Shown here piece after piece: positions 24,323-32,924 of a stretch of 64,000 nucleotides of DNA (position 1 is its first letter; each line of letters begins with the position of its first letter). The translations under genes were made by a program, and so were the position numbers. Under the pieces are notes generated by a model that did not search any database, had not been told where the DNA came from, and worked only from the letters and a program-made list of their open reading frames with translations. This DNA is from Oceaniglobus indicus (lineage in GTDB: Bacteria; Pseudomonadota; Alphaproteobacteria; Rhodobacterales; Rhodobacteraceae): NCBI RefSeq assembly GCF_002751875.1, contig NZ_NMZM01000007.1:124001-188000 (forward strand). Reading direction: 5' to 3'.

Positions 24323-26875
24323 TCAGCCCAGGATCCGGCCGACCATTTCGCCGGTGTCGCGCGACAGGCCCGGTTGGTTCGCGATCCGTTCCAGCGCGCG
24401 GCGCATCATCTGCTGGCGGTCGGCGTCATAGCGCCGCCAGGTTTCGAAGATCGTCGTCATCCGTGCGGTCGTCTGCGGATTCACCGGGTCCAGCCGGATC
24501 AGCCAGTCGGCGATCAGGGCATAGGCATCGCCCGATGCCGCGTGCAGACCGGCGTGATTGCCCGCCAACCCGCCGATGAGCGAGCGGAACCGGTTGGGGT
24601 TCTTCCAGTCGAAATCGGCCCGCTCGCTCAGGACGCGGGTCATCTGTGCGGCACGGTCGGGCGCGGCGTAAAGCGGCTGCATCATGAACCACTTGTCCAT
24701 CACCAGCCGGTCGCCGGACCATTGGCGCTGGAACGCCGCGGCCTGTTCGTCGCCCGCGCCGATGGTCATCAGCGCCGCCAGCGCGCCCGCCTGTTCGGTC
24801 ATGTTGTCGGCGTCGGCAAACTGGCTGGCCGCCCGCTCGCCGCCGTCGATCCAGCCCAGCAGGCCCAGCGCCGCAAGGCGCAGCGCCCGCCGGCCAGCGG
24901 CATGCGCGTCGGGCGAATAGGGGCCGGGCACCGCCATCGCGTCATAGGTGATCGCCAGCGGCTCGGACAGATGTTCGGCGAGGGTCAGCAACAGACGCCG
25001 GCGCGCGGCATGGATCGCGTCGGGGTCGGGGGTCAGCCCGCCATCGAACAGGGTTTGCGCGATGTCGTCTTCGCCGGGCAGCGCCAGGACCAGCGCGCGG
25101 AACGCCGGGTCCAGCGTGTCGTCGCGCAACACGGCCTCCAACCCGTCGAGAAACCCGCTCGGCGGTGCCTGGTTGTCGGCGATCATCGCCACCAGAACCT
25201 CCTTGGCCAGGGCGCGGCCCGCCTCCCACTTGTTGAAGGGGTCCGTGTCATGGGCCAGCAGGAAGGCGCGTTGCTGCGCGGTGAGGTTGCGCTCGACGAT
25301 GACCGGGGCGGAGAATCCGCGCAGGATCGACGCCACCGGGCGCGTGCCCTGGGTGTCGAAGGTCACCGTTTCCTGCACCTTGTCCATCTCCAGAACCTTG
25401 GTTTCCAGCATCTCGTGCCCCTTGGGGTGCAGAAACCCGATCGCGACGGGAATCAGCTGGGGCAGCTTTTCCTGATGGCCGGGCGTGGGCGGCGTGCTCT
25501 GCGTCAGCGTCACGGTCAGGCGGTTGTTTTCAAATCTCTCCTCGACCTTGAGGCGCGGCGTCCCCGGTTGGGTGTACCAGCGTTTGAACTGGGTCAGGTC
25601 GCGCCCGGTGGCATCCTCGAACACCTTCAGCCAATCCTCGATCGTGCAGGCCTGGCCGTCGTGGCGGTCGAAATACAGGTTCAGCGCCTTGTAATAGGCA
25701 TCGTCCCCGACGATCCGTTTCAGCATGCCGATCACCTCGGCGCCCTTTTCATAGACGGTCGCGGTATAGAAGTTGTTGATCTCGACATAGCGTTCGGGAC
25801 GCACCGGATGAGCCAGCGGGCCGTTGTCCTCGCGGAACTGGCGGCCGCGCAGGGCCAGCACGGATTCGATCCGCTTGACCGGGGCGCTGCGCATGTCGCC
25901 GGAAAACTGCTGATCGCGGAACACGGTCAGCCCTTCCTTGAGGCAAAGTTGGAACCAGTCGCGACAGGTGATGCGGTTGCCGGTCCAGTTGTGGAAATAC
26001 TCGTGGGCGATGATGCCTTCGATCAGTTCGAAATCGCGGTCGGTCGCGGTTTCCGGGCTGGCCAGCACGTATTTCGAGTTGAAGATGTTCAACCCCTTGT
26101 TTTCCATCGCCCCCATGTTGAAATCATCGACCGCGACGATGTTGAACACCGACAGGTCATAGGCTCGGCCGTAAACGTCCTCGTCCCATTTCATGCTGCG
26201 TTTCAGGGCGTCCATGGCATAGGCGCATTTGTCCTCGTCGCCCGGGCGCACCCAGATGTTCAGCGCCACCTCGCGCCCCTCGCAGGTGGTGAAGCGGTCG
26301 GAATGGGCGACCAGATCACCGGCCACCAGCGCAAACAGATAGGCGGGTTTCGGCCACGGATCGCTCCACTCGGCGACGCCGTTGGCGGTCGCGCCGGGGT
26401 TGCCGTTGGACAACAGCACCGGCATGTCGCCTTCGATGCGCACCTCGAAAGGGGCCATCACGTCGGGGCGGTCGGGATAGAACGTGATCTTGCGAAAGCC
26501 CTCGGCCTCGCACTGGGTGCAATACATGCCGCCCGACATGTACAGCCCTTCCAGCGCGGTGTTGGTGGCCGGTGCGATCTCGACCTCGGCCTCCCAGATG
26601 AAAGCACCCTCGGGCACGTCGACGGTCAGGCCCGTATCGTCGATCTCGGGCGACACCGCGACGCCGTCGATCGCCGCCGAGATCAGCGTCAGACCCTCGC
26701 CATCCAGTCGCAACCGATCACCGGGCGTGGCCGCGGGATTGGGGCGAAAGGCGATCCGCGACAGAACGCGCGTCGCGGCGGGATCCAGCCGGAACGTCAG
26801 GTGAACCGAGTCGATCAGATGCGAGAACGGGCGATAATCTGCCAACTGAATGGCCACCGGGGCGGAATCTTTCAT
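24323..26875 (-). CDS. pepN: Aminopeptidase N
   Basis: Zinc metallopeptidase of the M1 family, 850 residues, close to the usual size of bacterial PepN. The exopeptidase motif GAMEN is at 255-259, the zinc site HEYFH at 291-295 and the third ligand Glu314 in KEGLTVF. The N-terminal domain contains [22 protein letters not shown], typical of the proteobacterial type. It removes N-terminal residues from peptides in the cytoplasm; no signal peptide is present. The start has weak AAAGA-type Shine-Dalgarno support. It is divergent from the small membrane-protein gene. Confidence 0.97.
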   Translation of the reverse strand: MKDSAPVAIQLADYRPFSHLIDSVHLTFRLDPAATRVLSRIAFRPNPAATPGDRLRLDGEGLTLISAAIDGVAVSPEIDDTGLTVDVPEGAFIWEAEVEIAPATNTALEGLYMSGGMYCTQCEAEGFRKITFYPDRPDVMAPFEVRIEGDMPVLLSNGNPGATANGVAEWSDPWPKPAYLFALVAGDLVAHSDRFTTCEGREVALNIWVRPGDEDKCAYAMDALKRSMKWDEDVYGRAYDLSVFNIVAVDDFNMGAMENKGLNIFNSKYVLASPETATDRDFELIEGIIAHEYFHNWTGNRITCRDWFQLCLKEGLTVFRDQQFSGDMRSAPVKRIESVLALRGRQFREDNGPLAHPVRPERYVEINNFYTATVYEKGAEVIGMLKRIVGDDAYYKALNLYFDRHDGQACTIEDWLKVFEDATGRDLTQFKRWYTQPGTPRLKVEERFENNRLTVTLTQSTPPTPGHQEKLPQLIPVAIGFLHPKGHEMLETKVLEMDKVQETVTFDTQGTRPVASILRGFSAPVIVERNLTAQQRAFLLAHDTDPFNKWEAGRALAKEVLVAMIADNQAPPSGFLDGLEAVLRDDTLDPAFRALVLALPGEDDIAQTLFDGGLTPDPDAIHAARRRLLLTLAEHLSEPLAITYDAMAVPGPYSPDAHAAGRRALRLAALGLLGWIDGGERAASQFADADNMTEQAGALAALMTIGAGDEQAAAFQRQWSGDRLVMDKWFMMQPLYAAPDRAAQMTRVLSERADFDWKNPNRFRSLIGGLAGNHAGLHAASGDAYALIADWLIRLDPVNPQTTARMTTIFETWRRYDADRQQMMRRALERIANQPGLSRDTGEMVGRILG

Positions 26876-27022
26876 GGACGGTCTTTCAGGTTAAGCTAGG
26901 TGAATTGGCAAGCAAAGCTGTCCGGCGGCACGGTAGGGCGCAATCCCCAAGGCTTCAATGCCGCCGTCAGTTCAATGAATACCGGCGACAGGTTCATCTG
27001 CGCCGCAAACAAGGAGGTCACG

Positions 27023-27226
27023 ATGTCCGCACCCAAGACCAACATCGAAGAACAGGAAAAAAAGCACCGCCCGGCCCTGTGGGGCATGAAGGGCGTTGCG
27101 GTTTTCGCCGCCGTCATCCTGGTCATTTTCATCGTCTACATCTTCGCCCAGGGCGACAGCCCCGACGAAGCCGGCGCCGAGGTCGATGGCCGCACCGGCG
27201 AAGTCGAGGAAACGCCGGCGAACTGA
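27023..27226 (+). CDS. Small single-span membrane protein (67 aa)
   Basis: A hydrophilic, charged N-terminus ([20 protein letters not shown]) is followed by one membrane helix at about 22-42 ([21 protein letters not shown]) and a short acidic tail (residues 43-67). An AAGGAGG about 8 nt before the ATG is one of the strongest ribosome sites in the window, which supports a real, well-translated gene. Topology is probably N-in. I do not recognise the family. The DUF2256 gene follows after 11 bp, so the two are likely co-transcribed. Confidence 0.65.
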   Translation: MSAPKTNIEEQEKKHRPALWGMKGVAVFAAVILVIFIVYIFAQGDSPDEAGAEVDGRTGEVEETPAN

Positions 27227-27237
27227 GGACACGCGCG

Positions 27238-27414
27238 ATGCCGCGCGGCACCGCCAAGCGCGATCTGCCCACCAAGGTGTGCCCGCATTGCGGGCGCCCT
27301 TTCGCGTGGCGCAAGAAATGGGCGCGCGATTGGGACAACGTGATCTACTGCTCGCAACGGTGCCGGGGTGCCGCGCGCACGCCACGCGGTGACCGGCCGG
27401 CGATGGCAAGGTAA
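27238..27414 (+). CDS. DUF2256 domain protein
   Basis: Protein of 58 residues with the DUF2256 pattern: [20 protein letters not shown] then YCSQRCR, giving two CxxC/CxxxC pairs that could bind one zinc. The function is unknown. Family members often sit beside cryptochrome or photolyase genes, and none is present here. It lies 11 bp after the small membrane-protein gene. The start ATG gives the expected length and begins a basic leader ([12 protein letters not shown]). Confidence 0.85.
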   Translation: MPRGTAKRDLPTKVCPHCGRPFAWRKKWARDWDNVIYCSQRCRGAARTPRGDRPAMAR

Positions 27415-27510
27415 GCCTTGGCCGGTTTCGCCGGCTTTGCCGCGGGTTCGTTCTTCCCCCGCCAACGCCGCGGCGATATAAGATGCACAAGCACACATGA
27501 AGGCAGCGAA

Positions 27511-28290
27511 ATGACCCGTCCCGTCGTCGGCATCATCGGCAATCATCACCTGATCGAAAACTCCTACGAAGTGCACGGCGGCGGCATGATGAACACCGAG
27601 GCGGTGGCGGTGGTGTCCGGCGCGCTGCCGCTGCTGATTCCGGCGGATCCCCGGTTCGTCGACGTTCATGATCTGATGGATACCTGCGACGGCTTCCTGT
27701 TCACCGGCGGGCGTCCCAACGTCCATCCCGAAGAATACGGCGAGGATCCGACGCCGGCTTATGGCACGTTCGACCGCGCCCGGGATGCCGTGGCGCTGCC
27801 GCTGATCCGGGCGTTGGTCGAACGGGGCCAGCCGTTTCTGGGCATCTGCCGCGGTTTCCAGGAGGTCAACGTCGCCATGGGCGGATCGCTCTGGCCCGAG
27901 ATCCGCGACCTGCCGGGGCGCATGAACCACCGGATGCCGCCCGACGGCACGCTGGAAGAGAAGTTCGAGCTGCGCCACGCCGTCAGCTTTTCCGAGGGCG
28001 GGCCGTTCCACCGCCTGATGGGCGCGCAATCGGTGATGACGAACACGCTGCACGGACAGGGCATCCGCACCCCCGGCAAGCGTGTCGTGATCGACGGCCA
28101 CGCCCCCGACGGCACGCCCGAGGCGATCTATATCGACGGCGCCCCCGGCTTCACCCTGTCGGTGCAATGGCACCCCGAGTGGAATGCCGCCAACGATCCC
28201 GTCTCGCGCCCGCTGTTCACCGCCTTCGGCGACGCCCTGCGCGCCTGGGCCGAAGCGGGACAGGCCACGCCGGTGTCAAAGGTGGCGTAA
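27511..28290 (+). CDS. Gamma-glutamyl-gamma-aminobutyrate hydrolase family protein (PuuD-like)
   Basis: Class I amidotransferase-type hydrolase of 259 residues. The nucleophile is Cys113 in FLGICRGFQEVNVAMGG, and the His/Glu dyad is in SVQWHPEW. PuuD hydrolyses gamma-glutamyl-GABA in putrescine breakdown. Here no other puu gene is next to it, so the substrate may be another gamma-glutamyl amide. The start MTRPVVGIIGNHH fits the family; the frame is open upstream but has no family similarity. Confidence 0.88.
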   Translation: MTRPVVGIIGNHHLIENSYEVHGGGMMNTEAVAVVSGALPLLIPADPRFVDVHDLMDTCDGFLFTGGRPNVHPEEYGEDPTPAYGTFDRARDAVALPLIRALVERGQPFLGICRGFQEVNVAMGGSLWPEIRDLPGRMNHRMPPDGTLEEKFELRHAVSFSEGGPFHRLMGAQSVMTNTLHGQGIRTPGKRVVIDGHAPDGTPEAIYIDGAPGFTLSVQWHPEWNAANDPVSRPLFTAFGDALRAWAEAGQATPVSKVA

Positions 28291-28431
28291 GGGAGGCGCG
28301 TTTCGTTCCCACGCGCGCTCGCCCAAGCGTCCCCGGGGGCAGCGCAGGTTGGATTGGCCTTGGCGCATGTGGCCTAGCCAGCCCGTAATCCGCGGCCGCG
28401 GGGTCGAACCGTTACAACATAGAGGAACGAG

Positions 28432-29077
28432 ATGAGTGTAATGCTCGATAAATTTTCCCTGTTCTACGCACCCATACCCAAGGTTGCGTGCACGTCGATC
28501 AAGCTCATGTTTTTTTGAGCTCGAGAACGGATTTCCGTTCAAGGGATATATCGTGAACGGCCGCAAAAGGCATATCCACGAGTATTACAGATCCAGCCTT
28601 TGGGACGTCATTCCACACAAGCGCATCGCGGATTTCCACCGTGTGACCGTGGTGCGTGATCCGGTCGAGCGGTTTCTTTCGGCCTATGGCAACCGTGTTA
28701 TCCACCACCGGGAACTCTCACCCCGGAAAACCGGCCCGAAATTCAAGAACCGGGGTCTTGAACATAATCCCGATCTCGATCTCTTCATCGACAGGTTCGA
28801 AGAGTATTACGGCGCCAGCGGGCCGATCCATCACCACATGCGGCCGATGGTCGACTTTGTCGGTGACGATCCGTCATACTTTTCCAAGGTGTATAAAATA
28901 GGCGATGTCGATGATTTCGTGGCGGATGTCGGTGAACATGTGGGCGCCGCGCTGACGATCGGCCGCCATCAGACGGGCGGGCGCAAGTTCAGGAAGGAAG
29001 ATCTGAGTCCGGCGCAGTTGGCGAAGATGGAATCCTTTTATCACGCCGACTATGAAGCGTTCGGAAATTACCTTTAG
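28432..29077 (+). pseudogene. Sulfotransferase family 2 gene with a frameshift in a T7 run
   Basis: An ATG at 28432, behind an AGAGGA site, opens a frame that reads through IPKVACTSIKLMFF and stops at 28516-28518. The rest of the protein continues in the +1-shifted frame from 28517 to 29077 (ELENGFPFKGYIVNGRKRH onward). Removing one T from the run of seven (28510-28516) restores a single ORF of about 214 residues. PKVACTSIK is the 5'-phosphosulfate loop and RVTVVRDPVERFLSAYGNR the 3'-phosphate motif of PAPS sulfotransferases. GC is low for the window: 43% by hand count in both 28501-28560 and 28861-28920, suggesting transfer. It may be a pseudogene, a phase-variable gene or a sequencing error. 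Confidence 0.75.
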
Positions 29078-29083
29078 AAAACC

Positions 29084-29118
29084 GGTGGATGCCACGGCTC
29101 GAACGCGTGGCATCCACC
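29084..29118. terminator. Bidirectional terminator between the sulfotransferase gene and kynU
   Basis: GGTGGATGCCACG (29084-29096) and CGTGGCATCCACC (29106-29118) form a perfect 13-bp stem with a 9-nt loop. On the minus strand GGTTTTC follows, so it would serve kynU best. The plus strand lacks a T run. Confidence 0.7.
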
Positions 29119-29154
29119 ATTGCTTGCGGCACGGCCCTTCTGAACCCGGGTAAG

Positions 29155-30348
29155 CTATGTCACCGCGGCACGGGTCTTGTATTCCGGCCGGTCCCACAGC
29201 CGATCATCCATCACCGCTTTCACATGCGCGACGGCATCGGTCACGTCCTGCGGCGAGGTATAGAGCGGGGTGAAGCCGAAGCGCAGGATGTCGGGCGCGC
29301 GGAAATCACCGATCACGCCACGCGCGATCAGCGCCTGCATGATGGCATACCCCTCGGGGTGCGAGAACGACACCTGGCTGCCGCGGCCGTGGGGATCGCG
29401 GGGCGAGGCCAGCGTCAGATCGGGGCAGGCGGCCTCGACCCCGGCGATGAAGGCTTCGGACAATTCGATCGACCGGGCGCGCAGGTCTTGCATGTCGACG
29501 CCCTCCCAGATGTCCAGCGCGGCGTCCAGCGCCGCCATCTGGATGATCGGCGGCGTGCCGACGCGCATCCGCTCGATTCCGACACCCGGCCGGTAGTCCG
29601 GATCGAACGCGAAGGGCGCGGCATGGCCCAACCATCCCGCCAGCGCGGGCTTCATGTCGTCGGCATGGCGCGGCGCGGCATAGATGAAAGCAGGCCCGCC
29701 GGGGCCGGAATTGAGGTACTTGTAGGTGCATCCCACGGCGAAGTCTGCGTCGCAGCCCGTCAGGTCGATGGGCAGGGCACCGGCGGAATGGGCCAGATCC
29801 CAGATCATCAGCGCGCCGACCTCGTGGGCGCGACGGGTGATCGTCGCCATGTCGTGCAATCGGCCGGTGCGGTAATCCACCTGTGTCAGCATCACGACGG
29901 CGACATCATCGGTAATCGCGTCATGCACATCCTGGGGCGCCGGCGTTACCAGGCGGTGATCCTGCCCCAGGGTGTCGATCAGCCCGCCGGCCATGTAGAG
30001 ATCGGTCGGGAAGTTGCCGCTGTCCGACACGATCACCCGGCGGTCGGGGCGCAATGCCAGCGCCGCGGCCAACGCCTGGTAGACCTTGATCGACAGCGTG
30101 TCGCCCAGGACCACGGTGCCCTCGGCCGCGCCAATCAAGCGGGCGACGCGATCACCCATCTTCGCCGGCGCGGCCATCCATCCGGCGCGATTCCACCCGG
30201 TGATCAGCATCTTGCCCCATTCGTCGGTCATCATTTTCGCGACCCGATCCGGCGCGGATTTCGGCAGTGGCCCCAAGGAGTTGCCGTCAAGATAGATGAT
30301 CCCCTCGGGCAGTTGAAACTGGGCGCGGGTGGCGTTGAAATCGGTCAA
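29155..30348 (-). CDS. kynU: Kynureninase
   Basis: PLP enzyme of 397 residues that splits kynurenine to anthranilate and alanine in tryptophan breakdown. Seen: IIYLDGNSLGPLPK (17-30), LGDTLSIKVYQAL, VDYRTGRLHDMA, WDLAHSAGALP with Asp184, and the PLP lysine Lys210 in GCTYKYLNSGPGGPAF. RVGTPPIIQMAALD and DFRAPDILRFGFTPLY complete the fold. No ATG is available at the N-terminus. TTG at 30346-30348 with GGAG seven bases upstream gives MTDFNATRAQF, the expected family start. No kynA or kynB lies nearby. Confidence 0.95.
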   Translation of the reverse strand: MTDFNATRAQFQLPEGIIYLDGNSLGPLPKSAPDRVAKMMTDEWGKMLITGWNRAGWMAAPAKMGDRVARLIGAAEGTVVLGDTLSIKVYQALAAALALRPDRRVIVSDSGNFPTDLYMAGGLIDTLGQDHRLVTPAPQDVHDAITDDVAVVMLTQVDYRTGRLHDMATITRRAHEVGALMIWDLAHSAGALPIDLTGCDADFAVGCTYKYLNSGPGGPAFIYAAPRHADDMKPALAGWLGHAAPFAFDPDYRPGVGIERMRVGTPPIIQMAALDAALDIWEGVDMQDLRARSIELSEAFIAGVEAACPDLTLASPRDPHGRGSQVSFSHPEGYAIMQALIARGVIGDFRAPDILRFGFTPLYTSPQDVTDAVAHVKAVMDDRLWDRPEYKTRAAVT

Positions 30349-30468
30349 GGTCGCTCTCCGTTGGCGGGTTTGGTCTTCAGGGTGGCGGATCACGGCGACG
30401 CGGGCAAGCGCTCTTGCGCGCGGGGTGCTAGGTGCGCATTGTGAAGGCGCCGCACAAGAGGATATGTC

Positions 30469-31566
30469 ATGCCCGTCATCTCTGCCGTCGATTGCCGCTT
30501 GTTCCATGTTCCGCTCGCCGAGGTGCTGGTGGATGCCAAGCATGGCGATCACACGCATTTCCAGCTGGTCACCGTAACCATCCGCACCGATGACGGGCGC
30601 GAGGGCACCGGATACACCTATACCGGCGGCAAGGGCGGCCATGCGATCCGCGCCATGGTCGCGCATGATCTGGCGCCGTTCCTGATCGGCAAGGACGCCG
30701 CGGATATCGCCGCCCTGTATGACGCGATGCAATGGCACGTGCATTACGTCGCGCGGGGCGGCATCGCATCGTTCGCGATTTCCGCCATCGACATCGCCCT
30801 GTGGGATCTGAAGGGCAAATCCGAAGGCCGCGCGCTGTGGCAGATGGCGGGCGGTGCGGGGCAGACGTGCCAGGCCTATTTCGGCGGCATCGACCTGGGG
30901 TTTCCCCTGCCCAAGCTGCTCGAATCGGTGCGCGGATACCTGGCGCAGGGTGCGACGGGCGTGAAGATCAAGATCGGCCAGCCGACCCTGGCCGAAGACG
31001 TCGAACGCATCGCGGCCGTGCGCGATCTGATCGGGCCGGATGTGACATTCATGGTCGATGCCAACTATTCGATGTCGGTCGATCAGGCGATCAAGGCCGC
31101 CCGTGCCTTCGCCCCCTATGATCTGTTCTGGTTCGAGGAGCCCACGATTCCGGACGATTACGACGGCTATGCCCGGATTGCCGCCGCCACCGACCTGCCT
31201 CTGGCCATGGGCGAGAACCTGCATACGATTCACGAATTTCAGTATGCCTGTGACCGGGCCCGCCTGACGTTCCTGCAACCCGATGCGTCGAACTGCGGTG
31301 GCATCTCCGGCTGGCTGGCCGCGGCCGATCTGGGCAAGCGCGCCGGGCTGACGGTGTGCAGCCACGGCATGCAGGAGCTGCATTGTTCGCTGGTCGCGGG
31401 GCAGGGCGGCGCCGGCTGGATCGAGGTTCATTCCTTTCCCATCGACACCTACACCACCCGCCCGCTGGTGATCGAAGACGGCCGCGCGGTGGCACCCGAT
31501 GTGCCCGGCACCGGCGTCACCTTCGACTGGGATCTGCTGAACGCGGCCGACAACCCCCCCGCCTGA
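30469..31566 (+). CDS. Enolase-superfamily (mandelate racemase/MLE type) sugar-acid dehydratase
   Basis: Protein of 365 residues. Barrel residues are visible: GVKIKIGQ (KxK catalytic pair), MVDANYSM (metal Asp), [10 protein letters not shown] (Glu) and MGENLHT (Glu), then CSHGMQELH with the general-base His. This set fits the mandelate racemase subgroup, mostly acid-sugar dehydratases or cycloisomerases. The exact substrate cannot be assigned; galactarate/talarate-type acids are possible. The next gene, denD, oxidises a C4 sugar acid, so a small sugar-acid pathway is plausible. Divergent from kynU. Confidence 0.85.
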   Translation: MPVISAVDCRLFHVPLAEVLVDAKHGDHTHFQLVTVTIRTDDGREGTGYTYTGGKGGHAIRAMVAHDLAPFLIGKDAADIAALYDAMQWHVHYVARGGIASFAISAIDIALWDLKGKSEGRALWQMAGGAGQTCQAYFGGIDLGFPLPKLLESVRGYLAQGATGVKIKIGQPTLAEDVERIAAVRDLIGPDVTFMVDANYSMSVDQAIKAARAFAPYDLFWFEEPTIPDDYDGYARIAAATDLPLAMGENLHTIHEFQYACDRARLTFLQPDASNCGGISGWLAAADLGKRAGLTVCSHGMQELHCSLVAGQGGAGWIEVHSFPIDTYTTRPLVIEDGRAVAPDVPGTGVTFDWDLLNAADNPPA

Positions 31567-31635
31567 GTGCGAAATCCACTGGCCCCCGCGCGGCCGCGGT
31601 CGTAGGTTGCGCGCGAACCAAGCAAGGGGAAGAAC

Positions 31636-32619
31636 ATGCATATCATGGTGATCGGCGCTGCCGGAATGGTGGGGCGCAAGCTGATCGAACGGGTCGTGGC
31701 CGACGGGGGCCTGAAAGGTCAGCCGGTCGACCGGATGACCCTTGTGGACGTGATCGAACCGACGGCACCGGCCGGATACGACGGCCAGGTGGACACCCAT
31801 GTCGCCGATCTGTCGGCCGATGGCGTTGCCGAAACCCTGGCGGCCCTGCGCCCCGACATCATCTTCCACCTCGCCGCCATCGTGTCGGGCGAGGCGGAAC
31901 AGGATCTGGACAAGGGATACCGCATCAACCTGGACGGCACGCGCAACCTGTTCGACGCCATCCGCGCCGAGGGCGAGCGCGAGGACTGGATGCCGCGCAT
32001 GGTCTTCACCTCGTCCATCGCGGTGTTCGGCGCCCCGTTCCCGGCGCAGATCGGCGATGAATTCCACCGCACGCCCCAGACCTCCTATGGCGCGCAAAAG
32101 GCCATGGGCGAGCTGTTCCTGAACGATTATTCCCGCAAGGGCATCTTTGATGGCGTCGGCATCCGCCTGCCCACCATCTGCATCCGTCCGGGCAAGCCGA
32201 ACCTTGCGGCGTCGGGCTTCTTTTCGAACATCCTGCGTGAACCGCTGGTGGGGCAGGAAGCGATCCTCCCGGTGCCCGATACCGTCCGTCACTGGCACGC
32301 CAGCCCCCGTTCTGCCGTCGGTTTCCTGATCCATGCCGCAACCATGGACACCGCCGGTCTGGACCATCGCCGCTGTCTGAACATGCCGGGCCTTTCGGCC
32401 ACGGTTGCCGAACAGATCGAGGCGCTGCGCGCGGTGGCGGGCCAGAAGGCCGTCGACCTCATCAAGCATGTTCCCGATGAAAAGATCATGAAGATCGTCG
32501 ACGGCTGGGCGCGCGATTTCGCCCCCGAACGGGCCAAGGCGCTGGGCTTCACCGCCGAAACGTCGTTCGAGCAGATCATTCGTGTCCATATCGAGGACGA
32601 ACTTGGCGGATCTCTTTAG
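31636..32619 (+). CDS. denD: D-erythronate dehydrogenase (DenD-like)
   Basis: NAD-dependent extended short-chain dehydrogenase of 327 residues. Rossmann motif GAAGMVGRKLIERVV is at the N-terminus, LVDVIEP binds the adenine ribose, FHLAAIVSGEAEQD precedes FTSSIAVFG, and the active-site YGAQKAMGE supplies Tyr and Lys. ICIRPGKPNLAASGFFSNI and HWHASPRSAVGFL are characteristic of the DenD group, which oxidises D-erythronate in C4-acid catabolism. The other den genes are not next to it. It lies 69 bp after the enolase-superfamily gene and probably shares its transcript. Confidence 0.85.
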   Translation: MHIMVIGAAGMVGRKLIERVVADGGLKGQPVDRMTLVDVIEPTAPAGYDGQVDTHVADLSADGVAETLAALRPDIIFHLAAIVSGEAEQDLDKGYRINLDGTRNLFDAIRAEGEREDWMPRMVFTSSIAVFGAPFPAQIGDEFHRTPQTSYGAQKAMGELFLNDYSRKGIFDGVGIRLPTICIRPGKPNLAASGFFSNILREPLVGQEAILPVPDTVRHWHASPRSAVGFLIHAATMDTAGLDHRRCLNMPGLSATVAEQIEALRAVAGQKAVDLIKHVPDEKIMKIVDGWARDFAPERAKALGFTAETSFEQIIRVHIEDELGGSL

Positions 32620-32722
32620 GTTTCGGCCCTGTCGGCCTCCATCTTGCTTACAATTCGGGGGCCGACACCCTATATAGGATATACCTGTGCGGCAGACCGC
32701 GCCGGAACGGGGGATAAATCCG

Positions 32723-32893
32723 ATGACGATGTTTTCGATGAAGCCGCAATTCGACCTCGCCGAATTTCTTGCCAAACCCGCAACGCCGGGAACCCGGCCC
32801 AGAAACCGTCAATTCGGGCGCCAGGCGCCACGGCCGCCCAAGGCCGAGCCGGTCGAGGGCACGTCCGAGGCCGAGGGCGAGATCAAGGCGTAA
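32723..32893 (+). CDS. Small Pro/basic-rich protein (56 aa)
   Basis: Starts MTMFSMKPQFDLAEFLAKPA, then becomes disordered, Arg/Pro-rich and finally acidic (TSEAEGEIKA). GGGGGA lies about 8 nt before the ATG, better than the alternative GTG twelve codons upstream (32687). I do not recognise the family. The segment 32620-32722 before it contains a TATATAGGATATA stretch, the most A/T-rich spot nearby, which may be its promoter. The predicted coding potential is moderate, so the gene is plausible, not certain. Confidence 0.5.
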   Translation: MTMFSMKPQFDLAEFLAKPATPGTRPRNRQFGRQAPRPPKAEPVEGTSEAEGEIKA

Positions 32894-32924
32894 CCGGCAC
32901 AAGGTTCACGGTCTTCGCTGATTT

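Noticed and set aside
23678-26899. A 1073-codon plus-strand frame antisense to pepN and the DJ-1/PfpI gene
   Set aside because: It has no recognisable domain and mirrors two certain genes in a stop-poor frame. Not a real gene.
28381-28431. A GGTTCGA-like T-arm on the minus strand before the sulfotransferase gene, hinting at a tRNA or tRNA fragment
   Set aside because: The flanking bases do not form a 5-bp T stem, and no acceptor or anticodon arm could be paired. It might be a tRNA remnant left by an insertion, but the evidence is too thin.
29155-32775. A 1206-codon open frame on the minus strand covering kynU and the antisense of the enolase-superfamily and denD genes
   Set aside because: Only the kynU part has family similarity. 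The rest is the antisense of two well-supported plus-strand genes; high GC keeps the frame free of stops.
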